Shown piece by piece: positions 51,973 to 60,348 of a stretch of DNA of 64,000 bases. How positions within the stretch are numbered: the first letter of the stretch is position 1; every line of letters begins with the position of its first letter. The stretch comes from Nonomuraea jiangxiensis. Lineage in GTDB: Bacteria > Actinomycetota > Actinomycetes > Streptosporangiales > Streptosporangiaceae. The DNA is taken from assembly GCF_900099965.1 (NCBI RefSeq), contig NZ_FNDJ01000010.1, positions 124,001 to 188,000 of the forward strand, in the 5' to 3' direction. Both the position numbers and the translations under genes were made by a program. The notes under the pieces were generated by a model that made no database searches, was not told the origin of the DNA, and saw only the letters and a program-made list of their open reading frames with translations.

Positions 51973-53231
51973 CGAGCCCGATGGAAGAGACCCAGGCGCC
52001 CTGGCCCGCCCGCGACAGGCTCCGCATCACGCGGGTCCGCCCCATCGTCACCGCGCCCGAGGGGCCGCCGCTGGTCGTGGTGAAGGTCGAGACCAACGAG
52101 CCCGGCCTGTACGGCCTGGGATGCGCCACCTTCACCCAGCGCTGTCATGCCGTGGCCGCCGCCGTCGAGCAGCATGTGGCGCCCATGCTCGTGGGCCGCC
52201 ACCCGGCCGACATCGAGGACATCACCCGGATGATCCACCTGTCGTCGTACTGGCGCGACGGGCCGGTGCTGAACAACGCGCTGTCCGGCGTGGACATGGC
52301 GCTGTGGGACATCGCCGGCAAGCGCGCGGGCATGCCGGTGTACGAGCTGCTCGGCGGCAGGGTCCGCGCCGCGGCCGACACCTACCTGCACGCGGGCGGG
52401 GCCACCGTCGAGGAGACCCTTGAGCATGCCCGGACGATCCTGGCCGCGGGCTACCGCAACGTCCGGCTCCAGACCGGGGCGCCTGGCCTGGGGCACTACG
52501 GCGCTCCCGGCACGCCGGGCGGCTACCCCGGGCAGCCGTACCCGGACGGCTGGGACGTCCAGCGGTACCTGCGTGACACCCCCAAGCTGTTCGAGCGTGC
52601 CCGGGAGGAGCTCGGGGAGGAGCCGGGCCTCATGCACGACGTGCACTCCAGGCTCACTCCCAAGCAGGCGATCGGGCTGGCGCGGGCGCTGGAGCCGTAC
52701 CGGCTGTTCTTCCTGGAGGACCCCATCGCGCCGGAGTTCTACGACCGGCTTCCTGAGGTGCGGCGGGCGGCGCCGATGCCGATCGCGGCGGGCGAGCAGC
52801 TCAGCTCCGTCACCGACGCGGCCAGGGTCGTCAAGCTGGGCGGGGTGGACCTGCTCCGCCTGCACATCTCCTCGATCGGCGGCCTCACCCCGGCGCGCAA
52901 ACTGGTGGCGATGTGCGAGCTGACGGGCGTCGGCACGGCGTGGCACGCGCCCGCGGACGTCTCGCCGGTCGGCGCCGCGGCCAATCTCGCGCTCGACGTG
53001 ACCACGGCGGCCTTCCAGATCCAGGAGGGCCACGTCTACCCCGACGCGGTCCTGGAGACGTTCCCCGGCACGATCAACCCGAGCCAGGGCTACCTCTACC
53101 CTCATGACGCACCCGGCTGGGGCGTCGACCTGGACGAGAAACAGGCGGCCAAGCACCCGCCGGTCACCCACCAGCACGAGCGGTGGGCCGCCCGGGTGCG
53201 CAGGCCCGACGGAGGGCTGGAGGCGCCCTGA
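51969..53231 (+). CDS. enolase-superfamily sugar-acid dehydratase (mannonate dehydratase-like)
   Basis: 420 residues. Mandelate racemase/muconate lactonizing group with VDMALWDIAGKRAGMPVYEL, metal-ligand region LMHDVHSRLTP (Asp), FFLEDPIAPE (Glu), IAAGEQLSS (Glu) and the C-terminal WHAPADVSPVGAAANL. This pattern matches the ManD/RspA subgroup, which dehydrates D-mannonate or D-gluconate. Together with the upstream oxidoreductase it suggests catabolism of a uronic/aldonic acid released by the secreted enzymes. Confidence 0.85.
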   Translation: MTSPMEETQAPWPARDRLRITRVRPIVTAPEGPPLVVVKVETNEPGLYGLGCATFTQRCHAVAAAVEQHVAPMLVGRHPADIEDITRMIHLSSYWRDGPVLNNALSGVDMALWDIAGKRAGMPVYELLGGRVRAAADTYLHAGGATVEETLEHARTILAAGYRNVRLQTGAPGLGHYGAPGTPGGYPGQPYPDGWDVQRYLRDTPKLFERAREELGEEPGLMHDVHSRLTPKQAIGLARALEPYRLFFLEDPIAPEFYDRLPEVRRAAPMPIAAGEQLSSVTDAARVVKLGGVDLLRLHISSIGGLTPARKLVAMCELTGVGTAWHAPADVSPVGAAANLALDVTTAAFQIQEGHVYPDAVLETFPGTINPSQGYLYPHDAPGWGVDLDEKQAAKHPPVTHQHERWAARVRRPDGGLEAP

Positions 53232-53274
53232 CGTAAAGGTTCAGCAAGTGAAAGGATTAGGTCGATGTAATATC

Positions 53275-53286
53275 TCGACATGTCGA
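53275..53286. promoter_or_regulatory. 12-bp palindrome over the TetR-LacI start codon, with -10
   Basis: TCGACATGTCGA is a perfect palindrome spanning ATG 53280-53282. TAATAT (53268-53273) 6 bp upstream of the ATG is a good -10, predicting a leaderless transcript. The palindrome is a candidate autoregulatory operator. Confidence 0.45.
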
Positions 53287-54941
53287 CCCAGCAGCCCCCT
53301 GCCAGGCGCGAACGCAAGAAGGCCGAGACCCGGCGCTCCATCGCCGACGCGGCCCTGCGCCTGTTCGCCCTGCGCGGGTTCGACGCGGTGACGGTCAACG
53401 AGATCGCCGAGGCGGCGGACGTGTCGGCCAAGACCGTGTTCAACTACTTTCCCGTCAAGGAGCAGCTCTTCTTCGAGCATGAGCCGCTGCTGCCGGGCGA
53501 CCCGGCCGAGACCGTGCGGCAGCGCACGCCGGGCGGGCGGGGGCCGGTCGCGCTGGACCGGCTCCTGCGTGCCGATCCGGTCGGCGACCTGGCGCTCTTC
53601 GGCCGGATCTACCGCGGGAGCGAGACCCTGCGCGCCTACGGTCGCGAGCTGTTCGCGGCGCGCGAGCACGCGCTGGCCGAGGCGCTGGCGGAGGAGACGG
53701 ACGGCCTCAGGCCGCGGATCCTGGCGGCCTCCGTGCTCGGGCCTCTGCGTCAGGTGTGGGAGTCGATCCTGCTGGAGGCCGCCGAGCGGGTGCCCCCCGG
53801 CGAGGCCGTCGCGCGGGGTGTGCGCACCCTGGAGGAGGCGTACGCGGTGCTGGGCGGCGCGTTCGAGAGCTTCCTGCGCCGCCAGGCTCCGGCGCCGCAC
53901 CACGCTCCGCCGATCCCCGAGGAGCAGCCGCGAGCGCACCGCGGCGAGCGGCCGAGCATCAGACGGGTCGCCGATCTCGCGGGGGTGAGCGCGACGACCG
54001 TGTCCCACACGCTCAACGGCCGCCGCCCCGTGGCGGAGGAGACGCGGCGGCGCGTGCTGCGGGCCATCGAGGAGCTCGGTTACCGGCCCAACGTCCTGGC
54101 CCGCGGCCTGCGCACCAGCCGCAGCCAGACGATCGGGCTGATCATTCCCGACATCACCAACCCGTTCTACCCCGCGCTGGCCCGCGGCCTGCAGGACGTG
54201 CTCGGCCCGGCGGGCTACGACCAGATCATCAGCAACACCGACGGCGTCCGGCGCGTCGAGCAGGCCGCGATCGAGCACATGATCGCCCGTCAGGTCGACG
54301 GCCTGGCCTTCGCCGTGTTCCACACCCACGCCGAGGACCTGCTGCCGGCCATCGAGGCCGGCATCCCGGTGGTCCGGCTGGGCGGCAGACTGGTCCAGCG
54401 CGGCGTGGACCTGGTGCACAGCGACGACGAGGGCGGCGCGGCCGAGGCCACCCGCTACCTGCTCTCCTGCGGCTACCGCAGGATCGCCTTCGTGTGCGGC
54501 CCGGCCGCCGAGGGCCCGGCCGCCGAGCGCGTGGCGGGCTATCGCGGCGCGCTCGCCGACGCCGGCGTGGCACCTGACCGGGCCCTCGTGGCGCACACCC
54601 ACTTCAGCCGTGCGGGCGGCGCGGAGGGCGTCGCACGGCTGCTGGAGCTCGCCGAGCCGCCCGACGCCGTCCTGTGCGCGAACGACGTCATGGCGATCGG
54701 GGCGCTGGACGTGGCAGCGCAGCGGGGCCTGCGGGTTCCCGACGACCTGGCCGTGATGGGCTTCGACGACATCGACGCCGCCGGCATGGTCTCGCCCGGC
54801 CTGACCACCATGGCCAACCCGGCACTCGAGATCGGCCAGGCCACGGCGGTACGGCTGCTCGAACGGCTGCGCGGCGCCGTCGACGAGCCGTCCACCGAGC
54901 TGGTCGTCCCGGCGCGCCTCGTACGCCGTCAATCCGCCTGA
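53280..54941 (+). CDS. TetR - LacI fusion transcriptional regulator
   Basis: 553 residues, one uninterrupted frame. Residues ~10-205 are a TetR-type regulator: RRSIADAALRLFALRGFDAV, TVNEIAEAADVSAKTVFNYF, then a helical ligand domain. Residues ~222-553 are a full LacI regulator: IRRVADLAGVSATTVSHTLN, TRRRVLRAIEELGYRPN, a periplasmic-binding-like core (IGLIIPDITNPFYPALARGL) and GFDDIDAAG. Two DNA-binding domains and two ligand domains in one chain are unusual. It lies between the dehydratase gene and the GH99/ABC operon, and probably controls both. A sequencing error joining two genes is unlikely, because no start or RBS precedes the LacI part. Confidence 0.85.
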   Translation: MSTQQPPARRERKKAETRRSIADAALRLFALRGFDAVTVNEIAEAADVSAKTVFNYFPVKEQLFFEHEPLLPGDPAETVRQRTPGGRGPVALDRLLRADPVGDLALFGRIYRGSETLRAYGRELFAAREHALAEALAEETDGLRPRILAASVLGPLRQVWESILLEAAERVPPGEAVARGVRTLEEAYAVLGGAFESFLRRQAPAPHHAPPIPEEQPRAHRGERPSIRRVADLAGVSATTVSHTLNGRRPVAEETRRRVLRAIEELGYRPNVLARGLRTSRSQTIGLIIPDITNPFYPALARGLQDVLGPAGYDQIISNTDGVRRVEQAAIEHMIARQVDGLAFAVFHTHAEDLLPAIEAGIPVVRLGGRLVQRGVDLVHSDDEGGAAEATRYLLSCGYRRIAFVCGPAAEGPAAERVAGYRGALADAGVAPDRALVAHTHFSRAGGAEGVARLLELAEPPDAVLCANDVMAIGALDVAAQRGLRVPDDLAVMGFDDIDAAGMVSPGLTTMANPALEIGQATAVRLLERLRGAVDEPSTELVVPARLVRRQSA

Positions 54942-54968
54942 GGCCTGAGGGGGCCGCAAGGTGAACCC

Positions 54969-54996
54969 TTGACACCGCATCCGTTACGTGTAGATT
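54969..54996 (+). promoter_or_regulatory. promoter of the GH99-ABC importer operon
   Basis: -35 TTGACA (54969-54974), 16-bp spacer, -10 TAGATT (54991-54996). ATCTTAACGAT just downstream (55005-55015) is an imperfect palindrome with LacI-like character. ATG 55067 follows. Confidence 0.55.
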
Positions 54997-55066
54997 TCGG
55001 GATCATCTTAACGATTTGCGCGCGCAGCCGATCCTACGGAGCATCCTTCACCCCCGAGAGGACGCC

Positions 55067-56134
55067 ATGATCGCAAAACGTCGGGTTCTCGCTCTCGCCC
55101 TCGTTTCCATACTGGCGGCCCTGGCGTGGCTGCCTCAGGTCACGCCGGCCACGGCGACGACCGCGGCCGCGAAGCTGTCGAGAAACGTACATCTGTTCTA
55201 CTACCCCTGGTACGGCACGCCCTCCGGCAGCGGTGAGTGGCGTCATTGGCAGCAGGGCGGCCACACCCCGCCCGAGGACGTCGGCGCGGACCTCTACCCA
55301 GCCCTGGGCGCCTACGACTCCGGCGACTCCCGGGTCCTGGCCCAGCACATGAAGTGGATCAGGCAGACCGGCGCCGGAGTGATCGTCTACAGCTGGTGGG
55401 GCCAGGGCAGCTACGAGGACGGCCTCGTCGAGCGCGTCATGGACGCCGCGGCCAAGCGGGGCATCAAGGTCGCCTGGCACCTGGAGCCGTACGAGGGCCG
55501 TACGGCTGCCTCGACCGTCGAGGACATCCGCTACCTGCACGAGCGGTACGGCTCGCACCCGGCCTTCGACACCGTCTTCTACGTGTTCTGGAGCCTGCAG
55601 ATCGCCGACTGGTCCGCGCTGGAGGCGGTGAACAAGGACAACGTCATCCTCGCCCAGACCACCGATACCACCAAGATCGCGCACTTCAACGGCATGTACA
55701 CCTATGACGGCATCGCCGGGGCCACCGCGCCGGGCTGGAAGCAGGCCGGCGAATACGCGAAGGCCAACGGGCTGATCTGGGCGCCCTCGGTCGCGCCCGG
55801 CTACATCGACGACCGCGCCGTCCCCGGCAACACCACGCCGACGATCGCCCGCGACAACGGCGCCGCCTACGACAGGCAGTGGACCAACGCCCTGGACCCG
55901 ACCATCGGTGGCTCGCCGACCTGGGTATCCGTCACCTCCTTCAACGAGTGGCATGAGGGCTCGGTCCTCGAGCCGGCCGACGGCACCCCGCCGGCCGGCC
56001 ACGGTTACCAGACCTTCCAGGGCGCCTACGGCAAGCAGGGCAAGGCCGCCGAGTCGGCCTACCTGGACCGCACGCGGTACTGGGTCGAGAAGTTCGAGAG
56101 CGTGCGCCGGTCGTACGGGAAGGAAGGCCGATGA
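55067..56134 (+). CDS. secreted GH99-like glycoside hydrolase
   Basis: 355 residues, ATG 55067 with GAGAGGA upstream. Signal peptide ~1-34 (VLALALVSILAALAWL). The catalytic region is colinear with the GH99-like domain of the protein at 45446-48052: NVHLFYYPWYG, KWIRQTGAGVIVYSWWGQGS, KVAWHLEPYEGRTAAST, YIDDRAVPGNTTPT and SFNEWHEGSVLEP. GH99 enzymes are endo-alpha-mannosidases/mannanases. It is coupled to the binding-protein gene by ATGA (56131-56134), so its products are probably imported by the ABC system. Confidence 0.87.
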   Translation: MIAKRRVLALALVSILAALAWLPQVTPATATTAAAKLSRNVHLFYYPWYGTPSGSGEWRHWQQGGHTPPEDVGADLYPALGAYDSGDSRVLAQHMKWIRQTGAGVIVYSWWGQGSYEDGLVERVMDAAAKRGIKVAWHLEPYEGRTAASTVEDIRYLHERYGSHPAFDTVFYVFWSLQIADWSALEAVNKDNVILAQTTDTTKIAHFNGMYTYDGIAGATAPGWKQAGEYAKANGLIWAPSVAPGYIDDRAVPGNTTPTIARDNGAAYDRQWTNALDPTIGGSPTWVSVTSFNEWHEGSVLEPADGTPPAGHGYQTFQGAYGKQGKAAESAYLDRTRYWVEKFESVRRSYGKEGR

Positions 56135-57504
56135 CAACGGTGGGCAAGCGCGTGCTCGGCCTGGCCGCGGCGCTCGTGATGGGATTGGCGGCCTGCTCGA
56201 GCGGTGGCGGCGGAGGCGGGCAGGAGCAGGCCGGGCAGTCGTTGCGGATGTGGACGTTCAAGAAGTCGCACGCCGACGCGTTGAACAAGGCGGCTGCGCA
56301 GTTCAAGGCCAAGACGGGCATCAGCGTCACGGTCGAGGCTGTCACCCCCGACGACGTGTTCGTCAGCAAGGTCCAGAGCGCCGCGCAGACCAACGGCCTG
56401 CCGGACGTGCTGGAGGTGCACGCGTCCGGCGAGGACTTCGAGATGGGCTCGTCGGGCCTGCTGCAGGACCTCGCGGCCGATGTCACCGGCGACTGGAAGC
56501 AGCGTCTGCTGCCCTCCACGCAGGAGAGCGGCGTGCTGACACAGAGGAAGATCGACTCGGTGGCCGCCGACTCGCCCATCAAGAACGGCAAGGCCGGGCA
56601 GCGGTTCTCCGTACCGTTCACGGCGGGCGCCTTCGGCATCGTCTACGCCAACAAGGACAAGCTCCGGGCGGCAGGGCTGGATCCGGACACCCCGCCGAAG
56701 TCATGGGAGGAGTTCCTGAAGGCGCTGGAGGCCACGACCGGTAAGAACCAGGGCGGGCTGTCGCTGGGGCTGAAGATCTCCCAGACCGGCTTCAACTGGA
56801 TCTATCAGCCACTGGCCTTCGCCTACTTGGGCAAGGAGCGGTTCCACGCGCTGTTCGGCAAGGGCACCACGCAGGGCTTCGGCTCGCCGGACGGCGTCAA
56901 GACGCTGGAGACGTATGCCAAGCTGACGCCGTACTGGATGCCCGGCGCCACGACGCTCGGCATCGACGAGGCCGACATCGCCTTCGCGCAGGGCAAGTCG
57001 GCCTTCAACGTGGGCGGCACGTTCACGCTGGCCTTCCTCGTACAGAACGGGATGACCCCCGACAAGCTGCTTGCCTTCCCCATCCCGCCGTCGGCCGAGG
57101 GCACGCACAAGCAGATCTCGATGGCGCCGCTGGCGCTGACCGGGCTCAGCGTGACGGCCACCACACAGAACCGCGAGGCGGCGATCAAGTGGATCGACTG
57201 GGTGACCTCGCCCGAGGGCGCGGGCATGGTGGCCAAGGAGTCGCTCGACCTGCCCGCGACCGACCTGGGCACGCAGGCCGAGGCCCTGCTCGGCAAGGAC
57301 CTGGCCGCGCTGCAGAAGTATTTCACCGGGCCGCCGGAGAGCGCCTACGAGGCCGGCGACGACAGCTTCTTCCCCTCCGACTGGGACCAGGTCAAGCCCG
57401 GTGACCTCACCGTGCGGCTGACGCCGCTGAAGGAGTACGGCCCGCAGCAGGCGGGCACGGAGCTGGACAAGGTCATGGCGTCGATGTGGAAGTCCACCAA
57501 GTGA
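56131..57504 (+). CDS. ABC sugar-binding lipoprotein
   Basis: 457 residues. Lipoprotein signal with lipobox LAAC (Cys22), followed by a Gly/Ser linker. Family 1 extracellular solute-binding fold: VFVSKVQSAAQTNGLPDVLE, FSVPFTAGAFGIVYANKDKL, PPKSWEEFLKALE and FAQGKSAFNVGGTF. It captures an oligosaccharide at the membrane surface. First of three coupled importer genes; GTGA overlap with the permease gene. Confidence 0.92.
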   Translation: MTTVGKRVLGLAAALVMGLAACSSGGGGGGQEQAGQSLRMWTFKKSHADALNKAAAQFKAKTGISVTVEAVTPDDVFVSKVQSAAQTNGLPDVLEVHASGEDFEMGSSGLLQDLAADVTGDWKQRLLPSTQESGVLTQRKIDSVAADSPIKNGKAGQRFSVPFTAGAFGIVYANKDKLRAAGLDPDTPPKSWEEFLKALEATTGKNQGGLSLGLKISQTGFNWIYQPLAFAYLGKERFHALFGKGTTQGFGSPDGVKTLETYAKLTPYWMPGATTLGIDEADIAFAQGKSAFNVGGTFTLAFLVQNGMTPDKLLAFPIPPSAEGTHKQISMAPLALTGLSVTATTQNREAAIKWIDWVTSPEGAGMVAKESLDLPATDLGTQAEALLGKDLAALQKYFTGPPESAYEAGDDSFFPSDWDQVKPGDLTVRLTPLKEYGPQQAGTELDKVMASMWKSTK

Positions 57505-58466
57505 GCACGACGTCCGTCGAACTGCCCGCCCGGCGGCTGCGCGAGCAGCCGCCGCGGCGGGCAGTGGCGGCGCGTTGGCGACGCCGGCTGGTCGGATGGG
57601 CCTTCGTCGCGCCCGCGGTCGCGCTGTTCCTGCTGATGGGCGCCTACACGATCGCCAGCGGGTTCCTGCTGAGCTTCGCCAAGTGGAACGGCTTCACCCC
57701 CTCATGGCGCTGGGTCGGACTCGGCAACTACGCCGACCTGCTGTACGCGGATCCGTCGCTCGCCGCCGACCTGCGCCGGGCCGTGGGGAACACAGCGCAG
57801 ATCATGGTCGCCGTGCCGCTGCTGACGGTGGCGGTCTCGCTGCCGCTCGCGGTGATGCTGAACTCCATCACCCGCCTGCGCGCCGTTCTCCGCTCCGTCT
57901 ACTTCCTGCCGTACGTGACCAGCGGCATCGCCGTCTACTACGCCTGGCGTTACGTGCTGGCGCCCGACGGCGCGATCAACCTGCTGCTCGGCTCGCTGGG
58001 CCTGGGCAGCCTGCGGCAGCCGCAGGGTTTCCTCGGCAACCCGGACACCGCGCTGCCGACGCTGATCGTCATCCTGGTGTGGTCGAGCGTGCCGGTGGCC
58101 ACGCTGCTCTACCTCAGCGGGCTGCAGGCCATCGACCGGGGCATCGTCGAGGCCGCCCACATCGACGGCGCCGGCTCCTGGCACGTGATGCGGCGTATCA
58201 TCTGGCCGCTGCTGCGGCCCATGACCGTGGCCATCGCGCTGCTCGGCGTCCGCGACGCGCTGCACGGCTTCCAGATCTTCCTGATCATGACCAACGGCGG
58301 GCCCGGGGGGCACACCGACGTGCTGGGGCTGATGGCGTACCGGCTGGCGTTCATGAAGGGCCTGGCGCCCTCGCTCGGCCACGCGAGCGCGCTGGGCTGG
58401 CTGCTGTTCGCCGGAGCCGTCCTGCTGACCCTGGCCAACGCGCGCCTGCTCCGGAGGGTCCAGTGA
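57501..58466 (+). CDS. ABC sugar permease 1 (MalF/UgpA type)
   Basis: 321 residues. GTG 57501 forms a GTGA overlap with the binding-protein stop. Six TM segments after a ~40-residue basic cytoplasmic leader. The EAA loop reads VEAAHIDGAGSWHVMRRIIW. It pairs with the next gene to form the channel. No ATPase gene is present, so a shared MsiK-type ATPase encoded elsewhere is expected. Confidence 0.9.
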   Translation: MSTTSVELPARRLREQPPRRAVAARWRRRLVGWAFVAPAVALFLLMGAYTIASGFLLSFAKWNGFTPSWRWVGLGNYADLLYADPSLAADLRRAVGNTAQIMVAVPLLTVAVSLPLAVMLNSITRLRAVLRSVYFLPYVTSGIAVYYAWRYVLAPDGAINLLLGSLGLGSLRQPQGFLGNPDTALPTLIVILVWSSVPVATLLYLSGLQAIDRGIVEAAHIDGAGSWHVMRRIIWPLLRPMTVAIALLGVRDALHGFQIFLIMTNGGPGGHTDVLGLMAYRLAFMKGLAPSLGHASALGWLLFAGAVLLTLANARLLRRVQ

Positions 58467-59266
58467 GGCGTTTCGCCTACGCCGGCCTGATCGCGTACGC
58501 CCTGATCAGCGTGTATCCGTTCCTGTGGATGGTGACGGGCGCCTTCAAGACCCGCACGGAGATCCTCGAGGGCAACCTGCTGCCACGCGAGCCCACGCTC
58601 GACACCCTCATCGCCACGTGGAGCCGCCTGCACTTCCTGGACTACTTCCTCAACAGCCTCAAGGTCACGGCGATGACGGTGATCGGCGTGCTGGTGGTGT
58701 ACAGCCTGGCCTCCTACGCGTTCGCCGTCCTGGACTTCCCGGGCCGCCGGTTCCTGTACTGGTTCTTCGTGGCGCTGCTGTTCGTGCCGGGCATCACGGT
58801 GCTGCTGCCGGTGGTGATCCTGGAGAAGAACCTCGGGCTGCTGGGCGGCCACCTGGGGCTGGTGCTGCCCTTCGTCAACGGCACCGCGCCGCTGACGGTG
58901 CTGCTGCTGACCAACAGCTACAGTTCCATCCCCCGCGAGCTGCGCGAGGCCGCCAGGTCGGACGGCGCGGGCGAGGCGCGGATCTTCTGGTCGGTGTATC
59001 TACCGCTGGCCAGACCGGCGCACATCACCGTCGCCGTGCTGACGGCGGTGCCGACGTGGAACGAGTACGTGCTGACGCGGGTGTCGCTCTCGGACCGGTC
59101 GCTGTTCACGCTGCCGCTGGGGCTCGAGTCGCTCATCTCCGGCGACGTGCCGAGCTACAACGAGGTCATGGCCGCCTCGCTGATCATCGTGCTCCCGGTG
59201 ATCGCGCTCTTCCTGCTCCTGCAGCGGTACTTCATCAACGGGCTGACGGGAGCGATCAAGGGCTGA
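58463..59266 (+). CDS. ABC sugar permease 2 (MalG/UgpE type)
   Basis: 267 residues. GTG 58463 overlaps the previous stop as GTGA. Six TM segments and EAA loop REAARSDGAGEARIFWSVYL. The long open frame upstream (from 57575) is antisense/out-of-frame to permease 1 and is not part of the protein. It ends 11 bp inside the convergent gene at 59256. Confidence 0.9.
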   Translation: MRRFAYAGLIAYALISVYPFLWMVTGAFKTRTEILEGNLLPREPTLDTLIATWSRLHFLDYFLNSLKVTAMTVIGVLVVYSLASYAFAVLDFPGRRFLYWFFVALLFVPGITVLLPVVILEKNLGLLGGHLGLVLPFVNGTAPLTVLLLTNSYSSIPRELREAARSDGAGEARIFWSVYLPLARPAHITVAVLTAVPTWNEYVLTRVSLSDRSLFTLPLGLESLISGDVPSYNEVMAASLIIVLPVIALFLLLQRYFINGLTGAIKG

Positions 59267-59651
59267 TCCTCCATGACTCGTCGAGCCTGTGGGGTGCGGA
59301 GTCTCGGTAGCGGGGATATCCCCCGTGGTCGGGAAGTTCGTCTTCATAGTCACAGGCAGCGACTGCGTCAAGGCCCGCCTGCCAGGCGCGGGTGAGGATC
59401 TTGGACACCGTCTCGATGACCTGACGGCTGGTGGCGTTCCCTCTTTCGATCTCCATCTTGATCGGCCAGGTGGGGAAGTCGGCCCCGTCCTGGGGCCAGT
59501 GGTCATTGCGCCGGACCTCGATCTCCATGGTGCCGACGCGCAGCAGACAGCCATCACGTGTCGCGCCGGTGGCGCGGGCGGTCAGCTCGATCGCGGCCTC
59601 TTGGCCGGCGCCGCGTAGGTAGAGCCCGCAGTAGTCGTAGCGGTCGGTCAT
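59256..59651 (-). CDS. hypothetical protein
   Basis: 131 residues, no family recognised. The N-terminus is beta-rich (YDYCGLYLRGAGQEAAIEL, CLLRVGTMEIEVRRNDHW). A helix IETVSKILTRAWQAGLDAVA is near 80-100, followed by an acidic/aromatic tail (DYEDELPDHGGYPRYRD). It looks like a small cytoplasmic protein, possibly immunity-like by size and acidity, but no toxin gene is adjacent. It overlaps the permease gene tail by 11 bp. Confidence 0.6.
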   Translation of the reverse strand: MTDRYDYCGLYLRGAGQEAAIELTARATGATRDGCLLRVGTMEIEVRRNDHWPQDGADFPTWPIKMEIERGNATSRQVIETVSKILTRAWQAGLDAVAACDYEDELPDHGGYPRYRDSAPHRLDESWRISP

Positions 59652-59736
59652 GCGGCGTCCTCTGCGCGTCGGCGAATATGGAGTGGTTGGAGGCGGGCCT
59701 GGACGTGCTCGCCAGGGTGGTCATCGGGTAGGCGGG

Positions 59737-60348
59737 CTAGAGCCAGCCGCGTTCCTCGGCCACCAGTGCGGCCTCGCCGCGGCTGCCGGTGCCCGTCTTT
59801 CCCATCGCCGCGGAAAGGTGGTTGCGGACCGTTCCCTCCGCCAGGTGGAGGATCTTCGCGACCTCGGCGATGCTCCTGCCCCGGCCGACGGCGCTCAGCA
59901 CCTCACGCTCGCGCAGGGTCAGCGGGTTGAGGCCATGGATGAGGGATTCGGCGGCCAGAGCGGGATCGACCTCGATCACCCGCAGGCCCGCATGTACTTT
60001 GCGGACGGCCTCGACCAGCGTCTCCGGCGGTGAGTCCTTCACGATGAACCCGCTCGCCCCGACGGCCATGGCCCGGGTCAGGTAGCCGGGGCGGCCGAAG
60101 GTGGTGCACATGAGCACGCGGCATCGGGGGAGGGCGGTGCGTAGTTCGGCCGCGACGGTGAGGCCGTCCTTGCCGGGCATCTGGATGTCGAGCAGGACGA
60201 CGTCGGGCATGGTCTCGCGGGCCGCGACGAGCACCTCGTCCCCGGATCCGACCTGGGCCACGACCGCCAGGTCCGGTTCCAGATCCAGCATGGTCGCCAG
60301 CGCGCCCCGTACCAGCGCCTGGTCGTCAGCGAGCAGGACCTTGATCAT
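59737..60348 (-). CDS. NarL/LuxR-type response regulator
   Basis: 203 residues. The receiver domain has the phospho-acceptor Asp in VVLLDIQMPGKDG near 54 and Lys in GFIVKDSPPETL. The C-terminal LuxR HTH reads LNPLTLREREVLSAVGRGRS, IAEVAKILHLAEGTVRNHLS. Coupled to the histidine kinase gene by ATGA (60345-60348). Probably regulates the linked ABC exporter. Confidence 0.93.
   Translation of the reverse strand: MIKVLLADDQALVRGALATMLDLEPDLAVVAQVGSGDEVLVAARETMPDVVLLDIQMPGKDGLTVAAELRTALPRCRVLMCTTFGRPGYLTRAMAVGASGFIVKDSPPETLVEAVRKVHAGLRVIEVDPALAAESLIHGLNPLTLREREVLSAVGRGRSIAEVAKILHLAEGTVRNHLSAAMGKTGTGSRGEAALVAEERGWL

Noticed and set aside
53880-53960. Two separate regulators joined by an assembly error
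   Set aside because: No start codon with a ribosome site precedes the LacI half and the frame runs through a plausible linker; treated as a real fusion pending reads.
57575-58462. An extended N-terminus for the second ABC permease
   Set aside because: It overlaps permease 1 out of frame with Arg/Ala-rich shadow sequence; the GTGA overlap at 58463 gives a normal-length protein.
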